Below, in pieces: positions 1 to 6,691 of a DNA stretch of 7,309 bases. This DNA is from Roseiarcus sp049514155. Its GTDB lineage: Bacteria > Pseudomonadota > Alphaproteobacteria > Rhizobiales > Beijerinckiaceae. The stretch covers positions 1 to 7,309 of the forward strand of contig NZ_JBEKVH010000175.1 in the NCBI RefSeq assembly GCF_049514155.1, given 5' to 3'. Below the pieces are notes generated by a model. The model saw nothing but the letters and a program-made list of their open reading frames with translations. It ran no database searches and was not told the DNA's origin. Every line of letters starts with the position of its first letter. The first letter of the stretch is position 1. The position numbers were made by a program, and so were the translations under genes.

Positions 1-2
1 GC

Positions 3-875
3 GCCCACGCCGTGTCGGCGAAAGTGGTGATCGACGCCACGGGCGACGCCGACGTCGTCGCCGGCGCCGGCGGCGATTACGAACTCGCCGGCCGCGACAG
101 CGCGCAACAGACGCTGACCACCACGTTCCGCTTGGCCAACGTCGACGAACGCGCGCTGACGGTGAACAAGGAGCAACTCCACGCTTTGATGCGCGAGGCC
201 AACGCCAGCGGTCGCTTTGCGCTGCCGCGCGAGGAGGGCAGCGTTCATCGCACGCCAGACAGGGGCGTCATGGCGACGATCATGACGCGCATGTCGGGCG
301 TGGCGCCGGACGATGTCGAGGGCGTTTCGCGAGCTGAGGCCGAGGGACGCGCGCAGGCCTTCGAATATTTCCGCTTCCTCAAGTCGATGGCGCCCGGCTA
401 CGAAGCCGCCGTGCTCATCGGCACCTCGCCGTGGATCGGCGTGCGCGAGACGCGACGCATCCTTGGCGACTATCAGGTGAGCGGCGAGGACGTCCTGGCG
501 GCGCGCCGCTTCCCAGACGGCATTGCGCGCTGCGGCGCCCCAATCGAGGATCATCACGACGGACGCGACACGCGCTGGTCCTACATCCCCAATTCCGGCA
601 CCTATACCATCCCCTATCGCGCACTCCTGCCGCGCAACCGCGACGGCATTCTGGTCGCCGGTCGCTGTCTGTCGGCGACTCATGACGCTCACGCCAGCGC
701 CCGCTCGATCGGCACGTGCATGGCTATGGGGCAAGCGGCGGGCAGCGCCGCAGCTCTTGCCGCGCGCGAGGACCTGACGCCGCGGCGCGTGCCGATTGCG
801 CGGCTGCTCGAGTTGCTCGATGCGCAAGGCGCGGATTTCGGCCAGCGTCAGCGAGCTGCGGCTGCGGTGCGATGA
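3..875 (+). CDS. FAD-dependent oxidoreductase, 3' portion (5'-truncated by window edge)
   Basis: The reading frame is open from the first complete codon of the window to TGA at 873-875 (290 residues). A GTG at position 12 lies inside the conserved domain and is not the real start, so the N-terminal Rossmann FAD motif is upstream and unseen. The visible part fits the FAD_oxidored family (PF12831). It has a VVIDATGDADVVAGAG strand near residues 8-23, GVRETRRILGDYQVSGED near 146-163, and the C-terminal FAD-closing block with TYTIPYRALLPR, GILVAGRCLSATHDAHASAR and IGTCMAMGQAAGSAAALA (about residues 200-253). Members are flavoproteins that oxidise or reduce varied small molecules; the substrate cannot be read here. 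Location is unknown because any signal peptide would be off-window. Its stop overlaps the start of the ABC ATPase gene (ATGA, 872-875), so it is coupled to a sugar importer and probably acts on the imported compound. Family call is firm; reaction is unknown. Confidence 0.88.
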   Translation, partial: AHAVSAKVVIDATGDADVVAGAGGDYELAGRDSAQQTLTTTFRLANVDERALTVNKEQLHALMREANASGRFALPREEGSVHRTPDRGVMATIMTRMSGVAPDDVEGVSRAEAEGRAQAFEYFRFLKSMAPGYEAAVLIGTSPWIGVRETRRILGDYQVSGEDVLAARRFPDGIARCGAPIEDHHDGRDTRWSYIPNSGTYTIPYRALLPRNRDGILVAGRCLSATHDAHASARSIGTCMAMGQAAGSAAALAAREDLTPRRVPIARLLELLDAQGADFGQRQRAAAAVR

Positions 876-2392
876 CCGAAGCCGCGGCCATGCCCGTCGG
901 CGCCCAAGCGCCGCTCCTCAGCGTCACGGGCGTGGCCAAGGCGTTCGGCGAGACGAAGGCGCTGAGCGCCTGCAATCTCACGCTTCGCGCCGGCCGCGTC
1001 CACGCTGTGATCGGCGAGAACGGCAGCGGCAAGTCGACGCTCGTCAAGGTGCTGAACGGCGTCGTCCGGCCCGACAAGGGCGAGGTTCTCCTTGCCGGCG
1101 TCCAGCTACGACTGTCCACGCCGCGACAGGCGCGGCAAGCCGGGATCGCCACAACGTTCCAGGAGATTCTCGTTCTGGAGCAGTTATCGCTCATCGACAA
1201 TCTCTGGCTCGGGCAGGACGGCTTGTTTCGCCGTCGCGTAGATGCGGCGCGGCGGCGCGCGGAGAGCGAGGCCGTGCTCCGCGAGCTTCTCGGCGATGCG
1301 CTGCCCGATCTCTCGAGCCGCGTCGCCGACCTGGATCTCGGCACGCGCCAGGCCGCGGTGATCGCGCGCTCGCTGCTCCTCAAGCCGCGGCTGCTCATCC
1401 TCGATGAGGCGACCGCTGCGCTCGATATCGCCGTGCGCGACCGCCTGTTTGAAGCGCTCCGCCGACGCACCGCGGGAGGCCTCGCCGTGCTCTTTATCAC
1501 CCACAAGATGGACGAGATAGCGGCGCTGTCGGACGAGGTGACGATCCTGCGCTCAGGCGAGTCGGTTGCGACGCTGCCCAACGCCGAGGTGACGCCGGAG
1601 CGCATGCTGGCGCTCATGTCCGGGCGCTCCGAGCCGCTTTCGTTGCCGGCAGCGCCGAACAGCGGCGGACGGGTGGCGCTCACCGTCCGCGATATTCGCG
1701 TGTCGGCGCGGAGCGCTCCGTTCGGACTCGATGTGCGCTCGAGCGAAGTGCTCGGGCTGGCGGGGCTCGAGGGGCACGGCGCCAATCTGTTCGCGCAAAT
1801 TCTCGGCGGCGTGCGCACGCCGTTCGGCGGCTGCATCGAGGCCGACGGGCAGGCTCTCAGCGGGGCGAATGCGTTCGTGCGCCACGGCGTGGCCTATGTT
1901 CCGCGCGACCGCAAGACTGAGGGCATCTTCGCGCCGCTCTCGATCGCCGACAATTTCTCCATGTCGACGCTTCGGCGCTATGTCCGCTTCGGCCTGCTCG
2001 ACGAGGCGCGCATCGCCGCGCGCCGCAAGCCGCTGTTCGAACGACTGGGCGTCAAGTTCGGCCGGCTCAGCGATGAGATCACGAGCCTCAGCGGCGGCAA
2101 CCAGCAAAAGGTCGTCCTCGCGCGCACGCTCGCCCGCCAACCGAAGGTGCTGGTGCTGAACGACCCGACGCGCGGCGTCGATCTGGCGACCAAGCAGGAC
2201 ATCTACTCACTGCTTGCCGAGCAGGCGCAAGCGAACGTCGCCGTGGTGATCCATTCGACGGAAATCGAGGAACTGCTGGCTCTCTGCCAGAGGGTTGCGA
2301 TCTTTCACCACGGCGCGCTGTTCGCCGTCCTCGATCGCTCAGCCCTCAGCCGCAGCGCGCTGATCGCCGGCCTTTTCGGACGGGCGGCATGA
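872..2392 (+). CDS. Sugar ABC transporter ATP-binding protein, double NBD (RbsA/MglA-like, CUT2 family)
   Basis: A 506-residue protein, close to the ~500 aa usual for RbsA/MglA, with two nucleotide-binding domains on one chain. It energises import through the two permeases that follow, at the inner face of the membrane. NBD1 has Walker A GENGSGKST (48-56), Q-loop FQE (96-98), Walker B LLILDEATAALD (174-185) and switch His211; its signature is degenerate (LDLGTRQ, 154-160). NBD2 has a Walker A-like loop without the Lys and Ser/Thr (GLEGHGANLF, 298-307), which is usual for the second domain of this family. NBD2 also has an intact signature LSGGNQQKVVLARTL (406-420) and an altered Walker B, LNDPTRGVD (429-437), where family members usually have DEPTRGVD. 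The start is ATG 872, overlapping the upstream stop; the frame is open further upstream, but that stretch lies inside the oxidoreductase gene and has no homologous content. No clear Shine-Dalgarno is seen, consistent with coupling. The second in-frame ATG (890) is a weaker alternative. Confidence 0.95.
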   Translation: MTEAAAMPVGAQAPLLSVTGVAKAFGETKALSACNLTLRAGRVHAVIGENGSGKSTLVKVLNGVVRPDKGEVLLAGVQLRLSTPRQARQAGIATTFQEILVLEQLSLIDNLWLGQDGLFRRRVDAARRRAESEAVLRELLGDALPDLSSRVADLDLGTRQAAVIARSLLLKPRLLILDEATAALDIAVRDRLFEALRRRTAGGLAVLFITHKMDEIAALSDEVTILRSGESVATLPNAEVTPERMLALMSGRSEPLSLPAAPNSGGRVALTVRDIRVSARSAPFGLDVRSSEVLGLAGLEGHGANLFAQILGGVRTPFGGCIEADGQALSGANAFVRHGVAYVPRDRKTEGIFAPLSIADNFSMSTLRRYVRFGLLDEARIAARRKPLFERLGVKFGRLSDEITSLSGGNQQKVVLARTLARQPKVLVLNDPTRGVDLATKQDIYSLLAEQAQANVAVVIHSTEIEELLALCQRVAIFHHGALFAVLDRSALSRSALIAGLFGRAA

Positions 2393-3372
2393 GCGCGCGT
2401 CATTCATCGCTGAGGAGTTTCTGGCGCGATCCCACCATGTTCGCTGGGGTCCTGTTCACCGCCCTTCTCGCTGCCAGCGTGCTGCAGGACGCCAGCATCG
2501 TGTCGCCGCGCTTCCTCACTGGCGCCGCCAGCGTCGCGGTTCCGCTGGTTATCGGCGCCATGGCGGTCACGCCGGCGATTCTTTCTGGCGGCGGCGGCAT
2601 GGACCTCTCCGTCGGACCGCTGATGGGTTTCGTCAATGTGCTGGTGGTGACGGTGTTGATGCCGGCCCATCTCGGCGACTGGTGGTTCGCCGCGCCGCTG
2701 CTGCTCTTGCTCGGACTGGCGGTTGGAGCGATCAACGGCTGGCTCGTCGCCGTGGTGCGGCTGCAGCCGATTGTCGCCACGCTGGGGACCAATCTCGTAC
2801 TGAGCGGCGCCAATCTCTGGCTGCTGCCGACGCCGATCGGTCCGGCGCCGATGTGGTTCAGCGCGCTTGCGCGTCCTCATTTTGGCATTCCCGGTCCGTT
2901 CGCCTTCGTCGTCGGCCCGGCGTTGATTTGGTTTTTGCTGAGCCGCAGTCCCTTCCTCAAGACGCTGCTGGCGGTCGGCGGCGACGATCGCGCCGCCTAT
3001 TCCTGCGGCGTCGACGTCGCGCGGGTGCGCATCAATGCCTACGCCGTCGGCGGCCTGTTCTCGGCCTTTGCCGGCTTGGCCCTCACCTCGCTCATCCAGT
3101 CGGCTGACGCCAACGTGGGGCCGCCCTTCACGCTGCAGGTTATCACCGCCGCGGCGCTCGGCGGCATCAGCCTCGCCGGCGGGCGCGGGCGCATGTGGGG
3201 CAGCGTCTTCGGCGCGTTGACCCTCTTCCTCATCCAGAACTTGATGACCAATCAGGGCGTTTCGGTATTCTGGCAGCAGGTGGTGTTCGGCGGGACGCTG
3301 ATCGCGGCTCTGGTTCTTAATGCGCTCTCCGGCAAGCTGGCGGGGCTGCAGCGTGCGGAGGCGCAGTCATGA
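2389..3372 (+). CDS. Sugar ABC transporter permease, first subunit (RbsC-like, BPD_transp_2)
   Basis: A 327-residue, very hydrophobic protein of the BPD_transp_2 family (PF02653), the inner-membrane channel subunit of CUT2 sugar importers. Hydrophobic segments lie near residues 17-34, 46-66, 77-91, 100-124, 129-147, 169-185, 215-236, 248-264, 268-285 and 296-313. Family landmarks are SGGGGMDLSVGPLMG (66-80), LQPIVATLGTNLVLSG (125-140), the cytoplasmic coupling region AVGGDDRAAYSCGVDVARVR (195-214) that contacts the ATPase, and AALGGISLAGGRGRMWGSVF (255-274). It starts at ATG 2389, overlapping the ATPase stop by 4 bp. It is followed by a second, different permease, so the channel is probably a heterodimer, as in some CUT2 systems such as the autoinducer-2 importer LsrCD. 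The transported substrate cannot be assigned from the sequence. Confidence 0.95.
   Translation: MSARHSSLRSFWRDPTMFAGVLFTALLAASVLQDASIVSPRFLTGAASVAVPLVIGAMAVTPAILSGGGGMDLSVGPLMGFVNVLVVTVLMPAHLGDWWFAAPLLLLLGLAVGAINGWLVAVVRLQPIVATLGTNLVLSGANLWLLPTPIGPAPMWFSALARPHFGIPGPFAFVVGPALIWFLLSRSPFLKTLLAVGGDDRAAYSCGVDVARVRINAYAVGGLFSAFAGLALTSLIQSADANVGPPFTLQVITAAALGGISLAGGRGRMWGSVFGALTLFLIQNLMTNQGVSVFWQQVVFGGTLIAALVLNALSGKLAGLQRAEAQS
3357..3361 (+). promoter_or_regulatory. Shine-Dalgarno of second permease
   Basis: GGAGG lies 7 nt before the ATG at 3369, inside the end of the first permease gene. It fixes the start of the second permease and shows that this gene can reinitiate on its own as well as by ATGA coupling. 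Confidence 0.75.
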
Positions 3373-4331
3373 GACGGCTGGTTGCCGCGCTTCGGAAGAC
3401 GATTTGGCCGCAGCTCTTCGCCATCGCCGCGCTCTACGGGCTGGGCGTCCTGACGATCAACGGGTCGGGAAGCTGGCGCAGCGTGCAGGCCGTTTGCGTC
3501 TTGGCTTCCTTCGTCGGCATTGCGGCGGCCGGGCAGACAGTGGTTGCGCTGCTCGGCGGGATCGACCTCGCCATTCCCGGCGTCATCGCCTTCGCCAACG
3601 TCGCAACGGCGCAACTGACCGGCGACCACTGGCCGTTCTGGATCGTGGCGCCGGGCATCCTCATTCTCTCCGCCGCGGTGGGGGCTTTCAACGGCGCGAT
3701 TTCGAAGTCCTTCAACATCAATCCGCTGATCGTGACTCTGGGCGTTAGCGCCATCCTGACTGGCGCCATTCTGGTGTGGACCGGCGGCCAACCGACCGGC
3801 TATGCGCCGAAATGGCTGAACGGCTTCGTGGCGCCGTCGGGCACGACCTTCGGCCTGCCGCTGCCGCCCGTGCTCGCCTTTTGGGGCGTGGTCGCCATCC
3901 TGCTTGTGGTTCTGCTGCGACGCACAGTGTTCGGCAAGCACGTCTACGCCAGCGGGGCCAGCTTGCCTGCCGCGGATTTGGCGCTGGTGCCGACCACGCG
4001 CGTGTGGACGTTGGCCTTCGCGTTGAGCGGGATCACGGCGGCGATCACCGGCATTCTGCTCGCGGGCTTCACTACCCAGGGCGATCCGCGCATCGCCACG
4101 CCCTATCTCTTCAACACGATCGCCAGCGTCGTCATCGGCGGCACGTCGCTGGTCGGCGCGCGCGGCGGTTACCTGCGCACAGTGCTTGGCGCCATCATTC
4201 TCACCGAGATCACGACGCTGCTGGTCGCCAACAGGTTCAGCGCAGCTACGCAGCAGGTGCTGCTCGGCGCGATCATTCTTGCGGTCGTGGCCACCTATGG
4301 CCGCGAGCAGGCCGTGTCGGATCGACTATGA
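3369..4331 (+). CDS. Sugar ABC transporter permease, second subunit (RbsC-like, BPD_transp_2)
   Basis: A 320-residue integral membrane protein of the same BPD_transp_2 family as the preceding gene but clearly diverged from it, so this is not a recent duplication. Landmarks are LLGGIDLAIPGVIAFANV (61-78), a loop with FNINPLIVTLGVSAILTGA (115-133), the coupling segment FGKHVYASGASLPAADLALV (188-207), and IASVVIGGTSLVGARGGYLR (251-270). Hydrophobic segments span about 13-30, 42-63, 67-82, 90-110, 119-138, 166-184, 212-234, 249-263, 268-287 and 296-310. The start is ATG 3369 in an ATGA overlap with the first permease, preceded by a good GGAGG at 3357-3361. It is the last gene of the rightward transport operon. 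Its stop lies only 8 bp from the end of the convergent regulator gene. No periplasmic sugar-binding protein gene is in the window; one is expected upstream of the flavoprotein or elsewhere. Confidence 0.95.
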   Translation: MRRLVAALRKTIWPQLFAIAALYGLGVLTINGSGSWRSVQAVCVLASFVGIAAAGQTVVALLGGIDLAIPGVIAFANVATAQLTGDHWPFWIVAPGILILSAAVGAFNGAISKSFNINPLIVTLGVSAILTGAILVWTGGQPTGYAPKWLNGFVAPSGTTFGLPLPPVLAFWGVVAILLVVLLRRTVFGKHVYASGASLPAADLALVPTTRVWTLAFALSGITAAITGILLAGFTTQGDPRIATPYLFNTIASVVIGGTSLVGARGGYLRTVLGAIILTEITTLLVANRFSAATQQVLLGAIILAVVATYGREQAVSDRL

Positions 4332-4339
4332 TGACGGCC

Positions 4340-5080
4340 TCAGGTGATCTTGCGCGCCGCGCGCATGTCGGCCCACAGCTCGAACAACAGCTGACAGCGG
4401 TCGCCGCGGATGAGCGCGCCGGCGGCCTCGGTTGCCACGCCGTCGGCGTCGAACGTCGTGCGGACAAGCCGAAGGGCCGGCTGATCGACGCCGACTTGCA
4501 AGAATTCCGCTTGTTCGGGCTTGAGCAACACCGGCGCCAGTGTCTCGCGCGCCCGAACCAACTGCGTTCCGTACTCCCGCGCCAGAACGTCATAGAGCGA
4601 ACGGGCGCCGAAGTCGTAGCGTTCGAGGCCCGGAAAACGTTTGGACTGCAAGGTCGACGTTTCCAGCGCGTAGGGATCGCCGTCGACGAAGCGGACGCGA
4701 ATCAGGCGCAGAATCGATTCTTCGAATTCGCAACCCAGCGCCTCGGCCTCCGGCGCGGTGGGATGCGCGACGTCCGCGCTGACGACGCGCGTCGACACCA
4801 GCCGGCCGTCGGCTCTCAGCGCTTCAGAGATCGAGAAGAAGCCGAGCAGCGAAGAATCGACCTTCGGGCGCCTGACGAAAGTCCCCTGGCCTTGGTGGCG
4901 AACGACGAGGTCGCGCTGAGCCAGTTCGGCCAGCGCCTGCCGCGCGGTCACGCGGCTGACGCCGTAGATCTCGCAAAGTTCGCGCTCGGGAGGCAACCGA
5001 TAGCCAGGCGGATATTCGCCCGATGCGATTTTTTCCTCGATCAGCCGGACGATGCGCCGGTAGTTCGGTTCGGAGTTCAA
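4340..5080 (-). CDS. GntR-family transcriptional regulator, HutC subfamily (wHTH + UTRA)
   Basis: A 246-residue one-component regulator. The N-terminal GntR winged helix-turn-helix (about 6-70) contains GEYPPGYRLPPERELCEIYG (21-40), the recognition helix VSRVTARQALAELAQRDLVV (41-60) and the wing HQGQGTFVRRP. From about residue 80 to the end is a UTRA effector domain with FFSISEALRADG (81-92), ILRLIRVRFVDGDPYALETS (123-142) and the closing IRGDRCQLLFEL (224-235). HutC-type proteins are usually dimeric repressors released by a pathway substrate or intermediate. The start is TTG 5080-5078. An in-frame TGA lies three codons upstream (5089-5087) and no ATG or GTG lies near, so TTG is the only reasonable start; GGAGGGG at 5098-5092 precedes it. 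It is convergent with permease 2 and divergent from the kinase, and probably controls both flanking operons. Ligand unknown. Confidence 0.95.
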   Translation of the reverse strand: MNSEPNYRRIVRLIEEKIASGEYPPGYRLPPERELCEIYGVSRVTARQALAELAQRDLVVRHQGQGTFVRRPKVDSSLLGFFSISEALRADGRLVSTRVVSADVAHPTAPEAEALGCEFEESILRLIRVRFVDGDPYALETSTLQSKRFPGLERYDFGARSLYDVLAREYGTQLVRARETLAPVLLKPEQAEFLQVGVDQPALRLVRTTFDADGVATEAAGALIRGDRCQLLFELWADMRAARKIT

Positions 5081-5091
5081 AGCGGCTCACA

Positions 5092-5098
5092 CCCCTCC
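5092..5098 (-). promoter_or_regulatory. Shine-Dalgarno deciding the TTG start of the GntR gene
   Basis: On the minus strand GGAGGGG runs from 5098 to 5092, ending 11 nt before TTG 5080. The spacing is slightly long but usable. A GTG at 5090 is closer to it but opens a different frame that encodes no recognisable domain. Confidence 0.6.
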
Positions 5099-5108
5099 AT
5101 TCGACTTG

Positions 5109-5124
5109 GTCATATCATTATAAC
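5109..5124. promoter_or_regulatory. Putative GntR operator (imperfect palindrome)
   Basis: The sequence GTCATA-TCAT-TATAAC is an inverted repeat of two 6-bp arms (5109-5114 and 5119-5124) with one mismatched pair (5111/5122) and a 4-bp spacer. It sits in the only AT-rich patch of an otherwise GC-rich window, in the gap between the regulator and the kinase. GntR/HutC proteins commonly bind short palindromes with outer GT and AC and an AT-rich centre, which this resembles. It overlaps the regulator's -10, implying autorepression. Binding is inferred, not shown. Confidence 0.55.
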
Positions 5125-5125
5125 A
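5117..5125 (-). promoter_or_regulatory. Extended -10 promoter for the GntR gene
   Basis: On the minus strand TGTTATAAT (5125 to 5117) is a consensus -10 TATAAT with the extended TGn motif. The expected -35 position (about 5145-5140, GGTAGA) is poor, which an extended -10 can tolerate. Transcription would begin near 5110, giving a leader of about 30 nt to the TTG start with the Shine-Dalgarno inside it. Confidence 0.5.
5119..5124 (+). promoter_or_regulatory. Possible -10 for the kinase operon
   Basis: TATAAC on the plus strand is 4-5 matches to the -10 consensus and would give a start near 5131 and a leader of about 30 nt to GTG 5161. No convincing -35 is seen 16-18 bp upstream. It lies within the palindrome and occupies the same bases as the opposing -10, so a bound repressor would block both directions. 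The call is tentative. Confidence 0.3.
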
Positions 5126-5148
5126 ACTGCTCCGGGCATTCTACCGGC

Positions 5149-5154
5149 GGAGGA
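5149..5154 (+). promoter_or_regulatory. Shine-Dalgarno deciding the GTG start of the kinase
   Basis: GGAGGA lies 6 nt before GTG 5161. It selects this GTG over ATG codons further upstream in the same open frame, which lie inside the divergent regulator gene. Confidence 0.8.
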
Positions 5155-5160
5155 ATCGCA

Positions 5161-6690
5161 GTGATCGCGCGCTCCGCCGCAGTCCTCGGCCTCGACCTCG
5201 GAACGCAATCCACCAAGGCGGCGCTGGTTGCGTTCGACGGCCGTACGCTGGGCGCGCACTCGGTCGCCATGAGCTTCGAGCGGCCACAGCCGGGCTGGGG
5301 CGAGCAATCTCCGGCTATCCTGATCGAGTCCGCGATCGAATGCATCGCCGCCCTCACGAGGCAGTTTCCGGCGGTCGAGGTCGCCGCCATTGGCATCGCC
5401 GCACAGATGGGCGGGGCGATCGGCCTCGGCGCGGATTTCTCGCCGGTGACGCCCCACGAAATGTGGCTGGATACCCGCGCCGATGCCGATCGCCAGGAAT
5501 TGCTCGCCGCCTTCGGCCCGGAGATCCTCGCTAAGAACGGCATCATCCCGTTCGTCGCGCCACGCGTGCGGCGCTGGCTGCGCCTCGATCCGACCCTCAG
5601 AGGGCGGCTTGCCAGGGTGGTCGCGCCCGGCGGATATCTCGCTGGGCGGCTCGCCGGCATGACGGACGCGGCGAGGGCCGTCTGCGACCGTACCCAGGCC
5701 AATCTCTTTGGCTGCTTCGATGTCGTTCGCAACGCATGGGACAACGATTTGGCGGAGCGCTGCGGCCTGCCGCCGAAGCTGCTGCCGCGTATCGCCGACG
5801 CTTTTGAGATCGTCGGCTTTCTGTCGCGTGAGATGGCGGCCCGGTCGGGCCTGCCGGAGGGCGTGCCGATCGCCGCCGGCGTCGGCGACGGCACTGGCGG
5901 CTGGTATGCGGCCGGCGGCGTAGAGCCCGGCGTCTGCATCGACACCAGCGGTTCATCGGCGCATTTCGCGGTTACGATTGACCGGTTCACGCATGATCCG
6001 ACGGGGATGTTGGCGACGATGCCGTCGGCGATGCCGGGGCGCTTCTCTCTGCTCGGGTTCACCACCTCGACCGGTCTGACCCACCGTTGGATGCGCCAGA
6101 CCTTCGACCTGAGCTACGAGGAGCTGGAACGGCAGGCGGCGGCTGTGCCCCCCGGCGCCAACGGCGTATTCGCGGTGCCGCATTTCAACGGCCGCGTCAG
6201 CCCCTTCGAAAGCTCGATCAAGGGCGCCTTCATCGGCTTCGACGACAAGACTGGGGCTGGAGAATTCTACCGGGCGCTTCTCGAAGCCAGCGCCTTCGAG
6301 CTTGAAGGCTGGCTGAAGACCGCGCGCCGCCTTGCGCCCGGCGTCGCGCTGGAGAGCGTCGTCAACGTCGGTGGCGGCGCGCAGAACGCATTGTGGAATC
6401 AGATCAAGGCCAACGTCACAGGCCTGACCTTCCGGACGGCGCGTGACGAGGTTAACGCGGCGCGCGGCGCAGCGCTGGTCGCCGGCATCGCTGCGGGCGT
6501 GGTCCCGCGCGAAGGCCACGAATGGTTCGCGCCGCACTATCTTGGGGCGAAGACCGCTAGCCCGGATCCCGTCGCTTACGCTGCGTACCGGCCGCTGGCT
6601 GAGAGCTACGACGACATCTTCGAGCGGCTCATCCCCATCTATCGCAGACTCAGGAATCTGCGCTCATCAAACCAAACCGAGAGTCAATGA
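5161..6690 (+). CDS. FGGY-family carbohydrate kinase (xylulokinase-like)
   Basis: A 509-residue ATP-dependent sugar or polyol kinase of the actin-like FGGY family, full length for xylulokinase-type members. The N-terminal domain opens with phosphate-1 motif VLGLDLGTQSTKAAL (8-22), then QMGG (82-85) and HEMWLDTRAD (99-108), which correspond to the substrate-contacting QMHG and WxDxR regions of xylulokinase. The expected catalytic base is Asp243 in AAGVGDGTGGWYAAGG. The C-terminal domain carries phosphate-2 motif GVCIDTSGSSAHF (257-269), HFNGRVSPFE (341-350) and the adenosine motif VVNVGGGAQNALWNQIKANV (400-419). The start is GTG 5161 with GGAGGA 6 nt before it. It is divergent from the GntR gene and followed after 1 bp by the hydrolase gene. 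It probably phosphorylates the imported compound or a product of the oxidoreductase or hydrolase. FGGY substrates (xylulose, ribulose, fuculose, glycerol, erythritol and others) cannot be told apart safely by eye, so xylulokinase is only the nearest general type. Confidence 0.92.
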   Translation: MIARSAAVLGLDLGTQSTKAALVAFDGRTLGAHSVAMSFERPQPGWGEQSPAILIESAIECIAALTRQFPAVEVAAIGIAAQMGGAIGLGADFSPVTPHEMWLDTRADADRQELLAAFGPEILAKNGIIPFVAPRVRRWLRLDPTLRGRLARVVAPGGYLAGRLAGMTDAARAVCDRTQANLFGCFDVVRNAWDNDLAERCGLPPKLLPRIADAFEIVGFLSREMAARSGLPEGVPIAAGVGDGTGGWYAAGGVEPGVCIDTSGSSAHFAVTIDRFTHDPTGMLATMPSAMPGRFSLLGFTTSTGLTHRWMRQTFDLSYEELERQAAAVPPGANGVFAVPHFNGRVSPFESSIKGAFIGFDDKTGAGEFYRALLEASAFELEGWLKTARRLAPGVALESVVNVGGGAQNALWNQIKANVTGLTFRTARDEVNAARGAALVAGIAAGVVPREGHEWFAPHYLGAKTASPDPVAYAAYRPLAESYDDIFERLIPIYRRLRNLRSSNQTESQ

Positions 6691-6691
6691 G

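Noticed and set aside
716..871. Longer N-terminus for the ATPase from ATG 716
   Set aside because: The extra 52 residues overlap the conserved FAD-binding end of the oxidoreductase and do not resemble any ATPase N-terminus; ATG 872 gives the family's usual length.
724..1836. Long minus-strand open frame (370 codons) opposite the ATPase gene
   Set aside because: It is a shadow of high-GC coding sequence: Arg/Ser/Ala-rich with no domain, and the plus-strand frame is an unmistakable ABC ATPase.
2389..4331. Tandem permeases as a recent gene duplication
   Set aside because: They share only family-level motifs; loops and most residues differ, so this is an old paralogous pair as in other CUT2 systems with two permeases.
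4352..4364. GCGCGC-C-GCGCGC palindrome as a possible terminator
   Set aside because: It has a one-base loop and no T-run, lies inside the regulator's coding sequence, and is expected by chance in GC-rich codons.
5023..5160. Longer N-terminus for the kinase from ATG 5023
   Set aside because: It would overlap the divergent regulator gene and the promoter gap; GTG 5161 has a well-spaced Shine-Dalgarno and starts just before the phosphate-1 motif.
3776..5164. Long plus-strand open frame (462 codons) across the end of permease 2 and the regulator
   Set aside because: It crosses two well-supported genes in other frames, is Arg-rich and low in hydrophobic order, and has no recognisable domain.
5118..6065. 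Minus-strand open frame (315 codons) opposite the kinase
   Set aside because: The sequence is a shadow rich in Ser, Arg and Pro, while the plus strand encodes all FGGY motifs.
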